This document shows, piece after piece, positions 29,203-37,338 of a stretch of DNA of 64,000 bases. The DNA is from a virus. The notes under the pieces were generated by a model. The model was given only the letters and a program-made list of their open reading frames with translations. It did not search any database and had not been told where the DNA came from. Where the stretch lies: the IMG/VR virus record IMGVR_UViG_3300050821_003950, positions 1 to 64,000 of that record; one strand, written 5' to 3'. Made by a program: the position numbers and the translations under genes. Positions within the stretch are counted from its first letter, which is position 1, and the number at the start of each line of letters is the position of its first letter.

Positions 29203-29642
29203 ATCTCGATCGCGAGCTGCGCCCGCTTCCGCCCGAGGTCGACGGCGACGAGCGCACTCTCGCCGACCTCACGTCGCGGAGCCCGCGCGGCGTCGTCTAC
29301 CAAGCGCTCTTGAAGAAGTACCGCACGCCGCGCACGACGCGGCGCCCCGACATCGTCGGCATGGACGTGTTCGAGGACAACGCGCCGGACTGGCTTTGGA
29401 TGCTCGCGAAGGACATCCTCGAACACACGGGCTACGAGGACGATCTCGGCATGTCGCTCCTCGTCGAAGCGATCACGTGGGTCGAGCTGGGCGACGAGGT
29501 CGCGCGCTCGGCGCGTCTGCGCGACCCGCGGACGCGCGCGAGCGTCGGGCGCGTCGAGGACGCGGCGTACATCGCCGAGATGCGCCGCTTTCTGAAGGCG
29601 GCTTATTTGGAACCGAAGTATCTAGCGAAAGAGAAGAGGTAG
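29199..29642 (+). CDS. Hypothetical protein
   Basis: 147 residues beginning at the ATGA overlap, largely helical (DWLWMLAKDILEHTGYEDDLGMSLLVEAITWVELGDEV). No conserved motif known to me. The stop is 3 bases ahead of the MazG-like gene. Confidence 0.6.
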   Translation: MNLDRELRPLPPEVDGDERTLADLTSRSPRGVVYQALLKKYRTPRTTRRPDIVGMDVFEDNAPDWLWMLAKDILEHTGYEDDLGMSLLVEAITWVELGDEVARSARLRDPRTRASVGRVEDAAYIAEMRRFLKAAYLEPKYLAKEKR

Positions 29643-29645
29643 ACC

Positions 29646-30170
29646 ATGTTCTCGTACACGCAACTCCAAGCCGAATCGAAAGAGTGGGTCGCGCACAACT
29701 TCAAGAACCGCCACCCGCTCGAACCCGTGCTCGGGCTGTTCGAGGAAATCGGCGAGCTGCACGAGCACAACGACCCGCCCGAGGAAGCCGACGCGATCGC
29801 CGACATCACGATCTTCGCGGCCGACGCCTGCAACGGCTACGGGCTGAACCTCGGCGCGATCGTCAAGGAAGCGAGCGAGAGATCGGCGCTCACGCAATCG
29901 ATCATCGTCACGATGGGCAAGCTCGCGCACCATGCGCTCAAGGACAAGCAAGACATCCGCGGCACGCACGAGGAGCACGTGACGGCGATCGGCGAGCAGC
30001 TCGTGTGCCTCTTCGAGCACGTGCACGCGTGGTCGCGTGCGCGCGGGATCGTGCTCCTCCCGCTCGTCGAGACGACATGGAAGAAGGTCGTCCAGAAACG
30101 AGACTGGCGCCCGCCCGTTGGTCACACGACGGTCGACGGACCCGATCCTCTCCGCGCTTCGACGCGATGA
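29646..30170 (+). CDS. MazG-like nucleotide pyrophosphohydrolase
   Basis: 174 residues; AGAGAAGAGG is upstream of ATG 29646. PLEPVLGLFEEIGELHEHND (EExxE-type helix near 24-43) and EADAIADITIFAADACNGYG (xxxD helix near 48-67) form the magnesium site of the MazG fold. Members hydrolyse NTPs, and phage MazG proteins can lower alarmone or non-canonical nucleotide pools. The C-terminal helices look complete. Confidence 0.7.
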   Translation: MFSYTQLQAESKEWVAHNFKNRHPLEPVLGLFEEIGELHEHNDPPEEADAIADITIFAADACNGYGLNLGAIVKEASERSALTQSIIVTMGKLAHHALKDKQDIRGTHEEHVTAIGEQLVCLFEHVHAWSRARGIVLLPLVETTWKKVVQKRDWRPPVGHTTVDGPDPLRASTR

Positions 30171-30538
30171 AGCCGTCCGAGCTGGACGTGTCGGCGAACA
30201 CGATCGTTCGCCGGCTCGTCCGCGAGGCGGTCGCGCAGCTCAGCCGTGAGCTTGTCGTGACCCTTCGAGGTCGTCAGGATATGAATCGCAGGACGGCGAC
30301 GATCCACCCCGACGCCGAAGCAAGAAGAGAATCGGAGGTTCGGATCGATGCCTACGAAAACGCAATCGGCGACCTCGCGCGCATCGGCGCCGACGTCGGA
30401 AGAATCGAGCGAGACGTCGTCGAAAGAATCCGAGAAGGCGGCGGCGAAGAAGCCGAAGCTCCCGCCCCCGGCGAATGCGTGGGACGCGTGCGTGAGGATC
30501 CTAGAGACGCTCCCCTCGACGGAGACGTCCACGGTTGA
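30167..30538 (+). CDS. Hypothetical protein overlapping the next gene
   Basis: 123 residues from the ATGA overlap. The first 50 codons look coding (SELDVSANTIVRRLVREAVAQLSRELVVTLRGR). The last 190 bases overlap the gene starting at 30348, where the sequence turns Glu/Gly-rich. One of the two may be shorter in reality. Confidence 0.45.
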   Translation: MKPSELDVSANTIVRRLVREAVAQLSRELVVTLRGRQDMNRRTATIHPDAEARRESEVRIDAYENAIGDLARIGADVGRIERDVVERIREGGGEEAEAPAPGECVGRVREDPRDAPLDGDVHG

Positions 30539-30749
30539 TCCGCTGACGCACGTGCGGACGTTCTTGCAGCTCGTTGGCGCAGCGCTCGCGAAGAAGGACG
30601 GCTCGCGCTCGACGGACTGGTCCGTCTACTGCGAGAAGCACATGCGAAACGTCGGCGTGCGCTTCATGCTCCGACGGCCCGACGGGACCGAGGTTGACTT
30701 GCAGAAAATTCCCGGCACCCTCGAAGCGATCGTCGCATGGCAACCCTGA
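30348..30749 (+). CDS. Hypothetical protein with Ser/Lys-rich N-terminus
   Basis: 133 residues; GGAGG lies about 12 bases before ATG 30348. Residues 1-40 are a disordered Ser/Glu/Lys segment; the rest forms helices and a small beta part (YCEKHMRNVGVRFMLRRPDGTEVDL). Its stop overlaps the next gene by 13 bases. Family unknown. Confidence 0.6.
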   Translation: MPTKTQSATSRASAPTSEESSETSSKESEKAAAKKPKLPPPANAWDACVRILETLPSTETSTVDPLTHVRTFLQLVGAALAKKDGSRSTDWSVYCEKHMRNVGVRFMLRRPDGTEVDLQKIPGTLEAIVAWQP

Positions 30750-30961
30750 CCCGCGCTCAGTACCTTCAGGTCCGCGCCGAGCTGCGCACGCTCGCCACGG
30801 TCGCGAAGAATCTCCCGCACGGCGACGTGCTCGCCACGATCGACCAAGCGCTCGCCGAGGGGCCGGCGAAGAACCCGAAAATGTGGACCGAGGGAGGGGC
30901 GCAGCTACAGAAGGACCGGGAGTTCGTCGCGCACATCGCCGACTTCGTGAAGAAGGTCTGA
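30737..30961 (+). CDS. Small helical hypothetical protein
   Basis: 74 residues, all helical and charged. It starts inside the end of the previous gene and ends 7 bases before a very short membrane-protein gene. No recognised family. Confidence 0.55.
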   Translation: MATLTRAQYLQVRAELRTLATVAKNLPHGDVLATIDQALAEGPAKNPKMWTEGGAQLQKDREFVAHIADFVKKV

Positions 30962-30968
30962 TCCTCTC

Positions 30969-31097
30969 ATGGAGCCGTGGATGGTGGCGTCGGCCGTGAC
31001 CGCGCTGACGGTGTTCGTCGTCGGCGTCTACCTTCGTCGGCGCGAGATCGCGCGCGAGAAGCGAGTGCGGAACGGGCGGCGCAGGACGTTGCACTGA
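30969..31097 (+). CDS. Tiny single-pass membrane protein
   Basis: 42 residues from ATG 30969: EPWMVASAVTALTVFVVGVY is one membrane helix, followed by a strongly basic tail (LRRREIAREKRVRNGRRRT), giving a positive-inside anchor. The size suits a small phage inhibitor, a holin-like peptide or an anchor. It fits exactly between two genes without crowding. Confidence 0.5.
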   Translation: MEPWMVASAVTALTVFVVGVYLRRREIAREKRVRNGRRRTLH

Positions 31098-31123
31098 GAG
31101 CCGTTAGACAGTACGGTCATAGC

Positions 31124-31627
31124 GTGAAAAAGAAGAAGACGAAGCCGGCGCCCGAGATCAAGTCGACCGCCGACGACTTGAGCGCCCCCGATCGCGCATG
31201 GGCCGAGTCGATCGCGACGCTCGAAGGGTGCCCGCTGCACGAAGCCGAGAAGCGCGTGCGGCGCATTCGCTACGACAAGCCGCTCGAAGAGAAGCTTCAC
31301 GAGGTCGCGCGCGAGCTGGGTCCGAACGTCGTCATCACGAACATCGAGCGCACGGGGCCGACCATGCAGGACGTGAACGTGTACGTGGTGCCCGCGCCCG
31401 TCGAGGCCGTGCGGTTCTTGAACGGGCTCCCCGCCGACAAGCCGTCGATGCTCCGAAATTCTCAGCAAGAGATGGCGAACCTGAAGGCGCAGGCGCACGC
31501 GCGCGCGGTCATGCGCCGCGACGTGACGACGTTCGAGCTGCGCCACGCGTTCGGCCCGGCGAGGACCGCGATCAGCTCGGGCGTGCTCCGCGACATAGTC
31601 GATCCGAATTGGGGTAAGCCGTCATGA
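31124..31627 (+). CDS. Hypothetical protein
   Basis: 167 residues from GTG 31124. A Lys-rich start (KKKKTKPAPEIKSTADD) precedes a mixed alpha/beta region (LGPNVVITNIERTGPTMQDVNVYVVPAPVEAVRFL). The sequence TVLRDIVDP-like end is not informative. No family recognised; the stop overlaps the next ATG. Confidence 0.55.
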   Translation: MKKKKTKPAPEIKSTADDLSAPDRAWAESIATLEGCPLHEAEKRVRRIRYDKPLEEKLHEVARELGPNVVITNIERTGPTMQDVNVYVVPAPVEAVRFLNGLPADKPSMLRNSQQEMANLKAQAHARAVMRRDVTTFELRHAFGPARTAISSGVLRDIVDPNWGKPS

Positions 31628-32091
31628 GCACGTGGGAAGAAGCCGCGGCCCGAGCGTTCGACGCGTCGCTTCCGACGGGCGTGGTCCCGCCCCCGGTCGA
31701 CGAGCGGCAGCGGGCGATCGACCGAGCGATCGCGACCGCGCCCCCCGAGGCCGACGACGCGCCGGCCGAACACGCCCCCCGCCCGCCGCTCATCGTCGTC
31801 GACCACTTCAACCTGAACATGATCGACATGAGCGCCGACGGCGCGTGTCTGCTCGTGCAGCAACTCACACGCTCCGAGGCGATGAGCTTGGTTCGCAAGC
31901 ACAACCCGCCGATCGTCACCTTCAACGAGCGCGACCTCGGCGATCTCGAAAAGGACTTGCAGCTCGACCCTTTGCCACGCCCGAACCTGCGCTACGGGAC
32001 CCGGCTCCTCGTGCGGTCTGCCCCCCGTTGGAATGACGTCCGATGGTTCCTCGTCGAGTACAGCGCCGACGGTAACGGCGTCTGCCCCTGA
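31624..32091 (+). CDS. Hypothetical protein
   Basis: 155 residues. The first 55 are disordered and acidic/Pro-rich. The folded part starts IVVDHFNLNMIDMSADGACLLVQQLTRSEAMSLV and ends RYGTRLLVRSAPRWNDVRWFLVEY. The FNLNM opening and the order of strands recall small viral proteins of the STIV-B116 kind, but not closely enough to name it. The last gene before a promoter-like sequence. Confidence 0.55.
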   Translation: MSTWEEAAARAFDASLPTGVVPPPVDERQRAIDRAIATAPPEADDAPAEHAPRPPLIVVDHFNLNMIDMSADGACLLVQQLTRSEAMSLVRKHNPPIVTFNERDLGDLEKDLQLDPLPRPNLRYGTRLLVRSAPRWNDVRWFLVEYSADGNGVCP

Positions 32092-32100
32092 CGCTTGAGA

Positions 32101-32129
32101 TTGTTCGGCGGTTCGGCGCGCGGTAGAGT
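32101..32129 (+). promoter_or_regulatory. Promoter-like sequence upstream of the membrane-protein pair
   Basis: TTGTTC, 17 bases, TAGAGT is a fair sigma-70 match. The TTGTTC to GGTAG distance (21 bases) equals the CTGTTC to GGATA distance at 33157 and 49508, so the three may belong to one class. Confidence 0.4.
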
Positions 32130-32136
32130 CGAGGAG

Positions 32137-32376
32137 ATGTCGACCGAGCCCGAGGCCGAAGGCGGTCATCTAGACGACTTGCCTCGTGAGGATCGGATCT
32201 ACGCCGCGCTCCTCAAGCTCTCGGCCGAGGTGCTCGACGTTCGAGCGATGCTCGTCCCCGTCAAGCGATGGGAGACGATCGCGATCATCGTCCTCTCTTC
32301 TTTCATCGGCGGCGTCGTCACGAACATCGTCTTCTATCTCTTGGGACTCGGCACCGTCGTCGGTTTTCACCGATGA
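32137..32376 (+). CDS. Small membrane protein, holin candidate
   Basis: 79 residues from ATG 32137 with GAGGAG directly upstream. Residues 46-76 (WETIAIIVLSSFIGGVVTNIVFYLLGLGTVVGF) are one long or two short membrane segments after a helical, acidic N-terminus. Size and topology suit a class III-like holin or membrane anchor; no endolysin was recognised nearby, so lysis is only a guess. Confidence 0.5.
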   Translation: MSTEPEAEGGHLDDLPREDRIYAALLKLSAEVLDVRAMLVPVKRWETIAIIVLSSFIGGVVTNIVFYLLGLGTVVGFHR

Positions 32377-32392
32377 AGAAGGGAGCGTCGTC

Positions 32393-32788
32393 ATGATCTG
32401 GGCTGCGATTGTCGTTTGGGCCATTCTCGCGGGAGCGCTCGCAGTGTTCGCGACGCATTGGGTGACGAAGCGCGATCAGGCGCGCAGGCTGCGAGCCTAC
32501 AAAGAGATCCTCGACGAGAAGGGTGTCGCCGTGAAGCCGGGCGAGCCGATCAAGCGAGCGCTCCTCCGCGCGCGCCGGCAAGAGATCGGCGTCGTGTCGC
32601 GCCCCCCGCCCGACTTCGCACGCTCCGTCTTGCAGCGTCCCAAGAGCCGGCCGGACATTCAGCTCGACACGCGCCACGTCAGCGGGCACACGCCGGCATC
32701 GCATCCGGGCTTCGAGGCGGTGCGCCCGCGCGCGGGGCTGATCATGCCCCCGGCGATCCCGCGCCCGTCGACGCACCGCAAGGCGTGA
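32393..32788 (+). CDS. N-terminally anchored protein, spanin candidate
   Basis: 131 residues from ATG 32393 (GAAGGGAG upstream). IWAAIVVWAILAGALAVFATHWV is an N-terminal anchor, then a charged helical stretch (TKRDQARRLRAYKEILDEKG) and a Pro/Arg-rich tail. This follows another small membrane protein, the usual order for holin then i-spanin, but the tail is not typical of Rz. The role remains open. Confidence 0.5.
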   Translation: MIWAAIVVWAILAGALAVFATHWVTKRDQARRLRAYKEILDEKGVAVKPGEPIKRALLRARRQEIGVVSRPPPDFARSVLQRPKSRPDIQLDTRHVSGHTPASHPGFEAVRPRAGLIMPPAIPRPSTHRKA

Positions 32789-32789
32789 C

Positions 32790-33152
32790 GTGCTGACCCG
32801 GATCGAGCCCGTCGTCTATCAGGGCGCGGTAGGCCCCGAGACGCTGCAAGTGCAGATCGCGCAGGGCGACGCGCTCGTCGATCTCACGACGGTCACGTCG
32901 GCGTCGCTGCTCGTGCAGCTTCCGAACGGGAAAGAGACGACGTGGACGGCCGTGATCGCCGCGGGTCCGATCCCGCCCGCGCCGACAACGACCCTCCTGA
33001 CGCTCCTCCACGCCTTCGTGGCGGGCGACGTCGACGCGGTCGGTCCCTACGTGGCGGTCGCCGTCTTGAGCGTCCCCGGGGGCACCGTGAGGAGCAAGCC
33101 GCAGAGGTTCAAGGTCGTCGACAAATTCGCGATCGACCGCGTGTTCGACTGA
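32790..33152 (+). CDS. Small tail/baseplate-type protein (BppU-like domain)
   Basis: 120 residues from GTG 32790. LQVQIAQGDALVDLTTVTSASLLVQLPNGKETTWTAVI, then YVAVAVLSVPGGTVRSKPQRFKVVDKF, follows the beta-sandwich pattern of the BppU N-terminal-like domain found in baseplate and fibre proteins. It is directly ahead of the tail-tip cluster, which fits. Hydrophobic strands alternate regularly; no enzyme motif. Confidence 0.55.
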   Translation: MLTRIEPVVYQGAVGPETLQVQIAQGDALVDLTTVTSASLLVQLPNGKETTWTAVIAAGPIPPAPTTTLLTLLHAFVAGDVDAVGPYVAVAVLSVPGGTVRSKPQRFKVVDKFAIDRVFD

Positions 33153-33156
33153 AGGT

Positions 33157-33186
33157 CTGTTCAATCTAGAAAGTCGCGGATAAGCT
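33157..33186 (+). promoter_or_regulatory. Promoter-like box pair, copy A
   Basis: CTGTTCAATC, 11 bases, GGATAAGCT, then 6 bases to ATG 33193. The same pair with the same spacing occurs at 49508. The short distance to the start would give a nearly leaderless mRNA. Confidence 0.5.
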
Positions 33187-33192
33187 GCGCTC

Positions 33193-33534
33193 ATGGCAGT
33201 GACACCCGAGCCCGCGTCCCCGCCGAAGGCCGCTTCGTCGAAGCCGGTTCTTCCCTTCACGATGAAGATCCGAAGCGTGCGCCGCGGCCCGGTCGCGCTC
33301 GAAGTGGACGCGGTCGTGACGGATGCCGAGGGTAAATCCGTCTCGTCCGAGTCGGTTACGATGCACCCCAAGGCGAACGCCGCGGCCGTGTGCGCGATGC
33401 TTCAGAACCACGTGACGGTGCTCGCGCAGTCGATGCACCGTCGAGGGGTAGCGATCATGGCCGCGGCGAGCGGCGAGCCGGAAGACGACGGCGATCTCGT
33501 CGGTCAAGAGTTCGTCGGGAGCGTCGTCACATGA
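33193..33534 (+). CDS. Hypothetical protein at the head of the tail-tip cluster
   Basis: 113 residues. A Pro/Ala/Ser-rich start is followed by a beta-rich core (FTMKIRSVRRGPVALEVDAVVTDAEGKSV) and a helix (ANAAAVCAMLQNHVTVLAQSM). It has its own promoter-like box and no ribosome-binding site of note. The stop overlaps the next ATG. Function unknown. Confidence 0.6.
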   Translation: MAVTPEPASPPKAASSKPVLPFTMKIRSVRRGPVALEVDAVVTDAEGKSVSSESVTMHPKANAAAVCAMLQNHVTVLAQSMHRRGVAIMAAASGEPEDDGDLVGQEFVGSVVT

Positions 33535-34574
33535 GCACGAGACTGTTCGTCCCCGCCGAAAGGCGCATCCTTCGGGTCCCCGCTCGCTACCTCGCGCGCG
33601 AGGCGCTGCGAAGGATGAACGAAGAGGAGCGCCGACTTCCTCGTCGCGTGCGGCGCGATCGCGAGCGCTCGTGCGGTATGGCCGCGCGCCTCTTCGATCA
33701 CGGACGCGACGGCTTCAACACGAAGCTCTTGAGCTGGACTGGCGACACGCAAAAGGCGCTCTTGCTCGACATGACCGTCGCCGGGACGTGGATGAAGCCG
33801 CTCACGGGCGGCGTCACGAACGCGAGCCCCGCCGTCTACACCATCGCGACGCACGGCTACTCGAACGGCGATCTCGTCGTGGTGACGGGTGTGCTCGGCA
33901 ACCTCTCGGCGAATCAGACCGGACTCGTCACGAACGCGACGACGAACACGTTTCAGCTCACGACGCTCGAAGGTCAGGTCATCGCGGGCTCGGGCGCGTA
34001 CATCTCGGGCGGCTACACGGTCAACCTGACGCAAGCGACGTTCGTGTCGGACGTGCTCGGCACTCGCGTCGGCGTCGACCCGACGATCGCGGGCACGACG
34101 TCGAGCAAGGGCGTCGCGAACGCGACGAGCCCCGTGACGTGGCTCACGGTCCCCGCGGGCAACCCTGCGCAGGCGGTGTGCCTGTACGATGCCGCGGGCG
34201 GCACGGACGGAACGAACCGGCTCATCGGCTGGCAAGACGGAAAGATCAGGGTCATCACGGTCGGCGACTCGCCGTCGACGTCGACGTCGATCAAGTGCCA
34301 GCCTCTTCGCGCGCAGCTATGGGACGGCGTGACTGGTGTGGCGCCCGTGCTCTGGTTCTCGAACGGCTTCTCGGCGACGCTCAGTGCGGCGGCGAACCAA
34401 GGCGCGGACTCGATCGCGGTCGTGTCGACGGGGCACGACATCCCCGACTTGCAGACGGCCGAGGGCATCGACTTCGGCGGCGGGCTCCCGGTCACGCCGT
34501 CGGGCGGAAACATCGCGTTCAACATCGGCGTGATCTACGCCCCGCTCTCGCCGACGGGTCTCTACGAGCTGTAA
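33531..34574 (+). CDS. Tail-tip structural protein with FCCH-like domain
   Basis: 347 residues from ATG 33531. The first 49 are basic and look unlike the rest; ATG 33678 (AARLFDHGRDGFNTKLLSW) is a good alternative start. Residues 90-165 (VYTIATHGYSNGDLVVVTGVLGN...NTFQLTTLEGQ...GAYISGGY) match the small FCCH-like beta domain that is common in phage tail proteins. The remainder is beta-rich and Gly/Ser/Thr-rich. Probably part of the adsorption apparatus. Confidence 0.65.
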   Translation: MSTRLFVPAERRILRVPARYLAREALRRMNEEERRLPRRVRRDRERSCGMAARLFDHGRDGFNTKLLSWTGDTQKALLLDMTVAGTWMKPLTGGVTNASPAVYTIATHGYSNGDLVVVTGVLGNLSANQTGLVTNATTNTFQLTTLEGQVIAGSGAYISGGYTVNLTQATFVSDVLGTRVGVDPTIAGTTSSKGVANATSPVTWLTVPAGNPAQAVCLYDAAGGTDGTNRLIGWQDGKIRVITVGDSPSTSTSIKCQPLRAQLWDGVTGVAPVLWFSNGFSATLSAAANQGADSIAVVSTGHDIPDLQTAEGIDFGGGLPVTPSGGNIAFNIGVIYAPLSPTGLYEL

Positions 34575-34586
34575 GGTAGGGCTCTC

Positions 34587-35048
34587 GTGCCCACCCACGG
34601 CGACCGAGTCAAGGAAACCACTGCGACCGTAGGCACGGGTCCGTTCACGCTCGGCGGCGCGGTCGTCGGCTATCAGGCGCTCTCGAATTGCTTCGCCGAT
34701 CAGGACATCGGCTACTTCTGCGCGACCGACGGGACGAATTGGGAAGTCTTCCAGGGGACGTTCACCCTCGGATCGGACACGCTCTCGCGCGACACGGTCG
34801 TTGCTAGCTCGAACGCGGGAGCGCTCGTCAACTTCCCGGGACCGTCGACCACGGTGTTCAACACGTACCCGGCGACGGCCGCGACGGGCATGGTGAAGAG
34901 GTCGATCGCGACGCAGAGCACGAACCAACCGCAGAACGTGATCCGCATCGCGCAGGACGACAATATGCTGTTCTTTCAAGACCTCGTCATGAACGGCACG
35001 GCCGAGGTCGTAGCTTGGGGGTCTTCCGAGCTGGTAGGGTTGCACTGA
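34587..35048 (+). CDS. Tail fibre-type domain protein
   Basis: 153 residues from GTG 34587. GDRVKETTATVGTGPFTLGGAVVGYQAL, then WEVFQGTFTLGSDTLSRDTVVASSNAGALVNF, is a widespread phage virion domain found at the start of many fibres and as separate short proteins. It probably mediates attachment between fibre parts. The TGA overlaps the following ATG (TGATG). Confidence 0.7.
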   Translation: MPTHGDRVKETTATVGTGPFTLGGAVVGYQALSNCFADQDIGYFCATDGTNWEVFQGTFTLGSDTLSRDTVVASSNAGALVNFPGPSTTVFNTYPATAATGMVKRSIATQSTNQPQNVIRIAQDDNMLFFQDLVMNGTAEVVAWGSSELVGLH

Positions 35049-37330
35049 TGGCACGAGCGACACTAGCGACTGAAGCGCGAGCGGCCGTCCCCACGCCGGG
35101 CGCGGGCTTCGAGCGACTCTTCTTCGACAGCACCTACGCGGGCGCCGATCCCGTCATCCGGTACATGAGCCCGGACGGGACGATCACGACGCCGGTTCTT
35201 CAGAAGGGTCGACTCTTCGTCAATCCGATCGTCGACTACGGTTGCAAGTTCGATCATCGAGTCGTCTTCGACGGCGCGACGACGGGCGGGACTGGAATCA
35301 TCACGAGCCCGACGGCGAACTTCACGTCGGCGGACATCGGCAAGAGGATCGTTCTCACGGCAGCGGGGGCCGGCGCGTCGCCGAACATCGCGCCCTACGT
35401 CGGCACGATCACGAGTCTCAACTCGAACTCGTCGGCGAACGTGACGCCGAACACGACGACGACAGCGGTGACGAAGGGTCTTCAGATCCACACCGACGAT
35501 CTCACGGCGTGGACGAACCTGATCAACGACGTCAACAATTCGCCGTACCCCGGCGCCGTGATCCAGATGGAGGCCGCGCAGGTCAACGCTTTCGGGACGT
35601 CGGGCTTCACGAACCGATCGGGCGTCTCGGCGTTCCTTCCGCAGATCACGAAGCAAGTGCGGTTCGAGGGGATTTGCGGCGGCCACACGGCGGACATCGG
35701 CGACTACACGAAAGTCGGCGGCTCGTGCATCGCCTACGTCGGGACGACCGTGGACTCGGGCGTTCCCTTCGGCGCGCTCATGACGATCGCTCCCGCGGTC
35801 GGCGTCGCGAACCAAGCGCTCAAGCAAGTGACGGCGAACCACTTTTGGCTCGACTGCCGAAACGGCGACGGTCCCGCGGCCCTCAAGGGTTTGCGAATGG
35901 CGTCGTGTCACGGGTTCTCGTTCGACGACGTCTTCGTCATGGACTGCTCCGCGATCGCCTACCACTTCGGCGTCGTCGGCCCCGGGCTCGCGGTTCCGAA
36001 CGCCGGATCGCTCGGCGAGGCGAAGGACTGCACGCGCGGGATGGCGCGGAACATCAGCGCTCGCATCCTCGAAGCGCCGGCTCAAGGCGTGACGTCGGCT
36101 CCGACGACGACGACCTCGGCGATCACGCTCTCGACGACGGGGCAGTCGCTTACGCTCGCGGCGGCGAACGGGCTAACGACGAGCGGATACATTTGGGTGA
36201 TGACGACGATCGGGATCCCGGTCCTCGTCAACTACACGGGCGGCGGCGGGACGACGACGCTCACCGGCTGCACGGTCGACGCGACGGACGCAGCGGCGGG
36301 CGTCTACACGACGGTCAGCGGATCGAATGTCGTGCAAGCCTTCCCCGGCAACGCGTGCGCTTTCATGTTCGACGGCGACACGACCGCGAACATGAATCTG
36401 AGCCATTTCGACGGCGTCATCATCTCGCATGGCTCGACGTGGGGACCGGCTGCGATCGAGTATCGCGACTGCGACTCGATCGACATGCAGAATCCCGTCA
36501 TCAATGGCGGGAGCAACGCCGCGACGAACGCGATCAACCGGGTCACGAAGCCGGGCGTCCGACTGAACGGTCACTCGGTCACGACGCTCCACGCGCGGAA
36601 CAATGTCTTCCACGGCGGCACCGCGGGCGCTGGCGGCGTGTCGAACATGGGCGTGAACAACGCGGGCGCGCTCTTGGCGATCCAAGCCCAAGCGAACTAT
36701 TGGGAAGATTACCAGATGGCGAATGGGGAGCCGCTCCCCACGGTCGAGGGGAACAGCTTCTTCTCGTGGAACCCGAACGGCGGTTTGTCGGTCGGCCCTC
36801 TCGGCGCGCCCGTGGGCGTAGCAACGGCGGGTCAAGCGATCGCCGCGGCGACGCTCTCGCTCATTACGGGGACGCTCATCGCGATCCCGCCGCAAGGGTT
36901 TCAGATCGGGATGACGCTCCGGTTCACGGTCCACGCGTCGAAGACGGCGGCGGGAGTGGCGGCGCGCACCTTCTTCATCCGTATCGGCACGACGGGGACG
37001 ACGGCCGACGCGGTCGTCGCCACCATCACGTCCGCGCTCGGCACGGCCGCGGCGGACAATGGCGTGTTCGTCTTCACGCTCACGATCGTCGGACCGCTCG
37101 GCGCCGCGTGCGCTGCGCTCGCCGAAATGTGGATGACTCACAATCTGGCCGCGACGGGATTCTGTACGCTCCCGAGCGAGGTGCTCGTGTCGGGCTCGGG
37201 CGTCGTCATGGCGACGTTCAACTCGACGACGGCGCAGCAATTCATCAGTCTCTCGGTCACGACGGGCACGTCCGAGGCGCTGACGATCTGGCAAGCTTCG
37301 GTCGAGTGCGTGAAGCCCGCGAACCCGTGA
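35048..37330 (+). CDS. Tail spike with beta-helix
   Basis: 760 residues from ATG 35048. Residues 60-165 form an N-terminal domain (FDHRVVFDGATTGGTGIITSPTANFTSADIGKRIVL), typical of the region before a pectate-lyase-like beta-helix. From 165 to about 540 there are repeated short turns with Asn, Asp and Gly (FWLDCRNGDGPAALKGLRMASCHGFSFDDVFVMDCSA; ANMNLSHFDGVIISHG; IEYRDCDSIDMQNPVINGG), the rungs of a right-handed beta-helix. The C-terminal 170 residues form a beta domain that may trimerise the spike. Probable receptor-binding or polysaccharide-degrading protein; no catalytic residues could be assigned. Confidence 0.75.
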   Translation: MARATLATEARAAVPTPGAGFERLFFDSTYAGADPVIRYMSPDGTITTPVLQKGRLFVNPIVDYGCKFDHRVVFDGATTGGTGIITSPTANFTSADIGKRIVLTAAGAGASPNIAPYVGTITSLNSNSSANVTPNTTTTAVTKGLQIHTDDLTAWTNLINDVNNSPYPGAVIQMEAAQVNAFGTSGFTNRSGVSAFLPQITKQVRFEGICGGHTADIGDYTKVGGSCIAYVGTTVDSGVPFGALMTIAPAVGVANQALKQVTANHFWLDCRNGDGPAALKGLRMASCHGFSFDDVFVMDCSAIAYHFGVVGPGLAVPNAGSLGEAKDCTRGMARNISARILEAPAQGVTSAPTTTTSAITLSTTGQSLTLAAANGLTTSGYIWVMTTIGIPVLVNYTGGGGTTTLTGCTVDATDAAAGVYTTVSGSNVVQAFPGNACAFMFDGDTTANMNLSHFDGVIISHGSTWGPAAIEYRDCDSIDMQNPVINGGSNAATNAINRVTKPGVRLNGHSVTTLHARNNVFHGGTAGAGGVSNMGVNNAGALLAIQAQANYWEDYQMANGEPLPTVEGNSFFSWNPNGGLSVGPLGAPVGVATAGQAIAAATLSLITGTLIAIPPQGFQIGMTLRFTVHASKTAAGVAARTFFIRIGTTGTTADAVVATITSALGTAAADNGVFVFTLTIVGPLGAACAALAEMWMTHNLAATGFCTLPSEVLVSGSGVVMATFNSTTAQQFISLSVTTGTSEALTIWQASVECVKPANP

Positions 37331-37338
37331 GGTAGCTC

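Noticed and set aside
31624-32091. Possible STIV-B116/DUF1874-type anti-CRISPR ring nuclease
   Set aside because: Only the FNLNM opening fits; the key His-containing block of the family was not found, so the name was not used.
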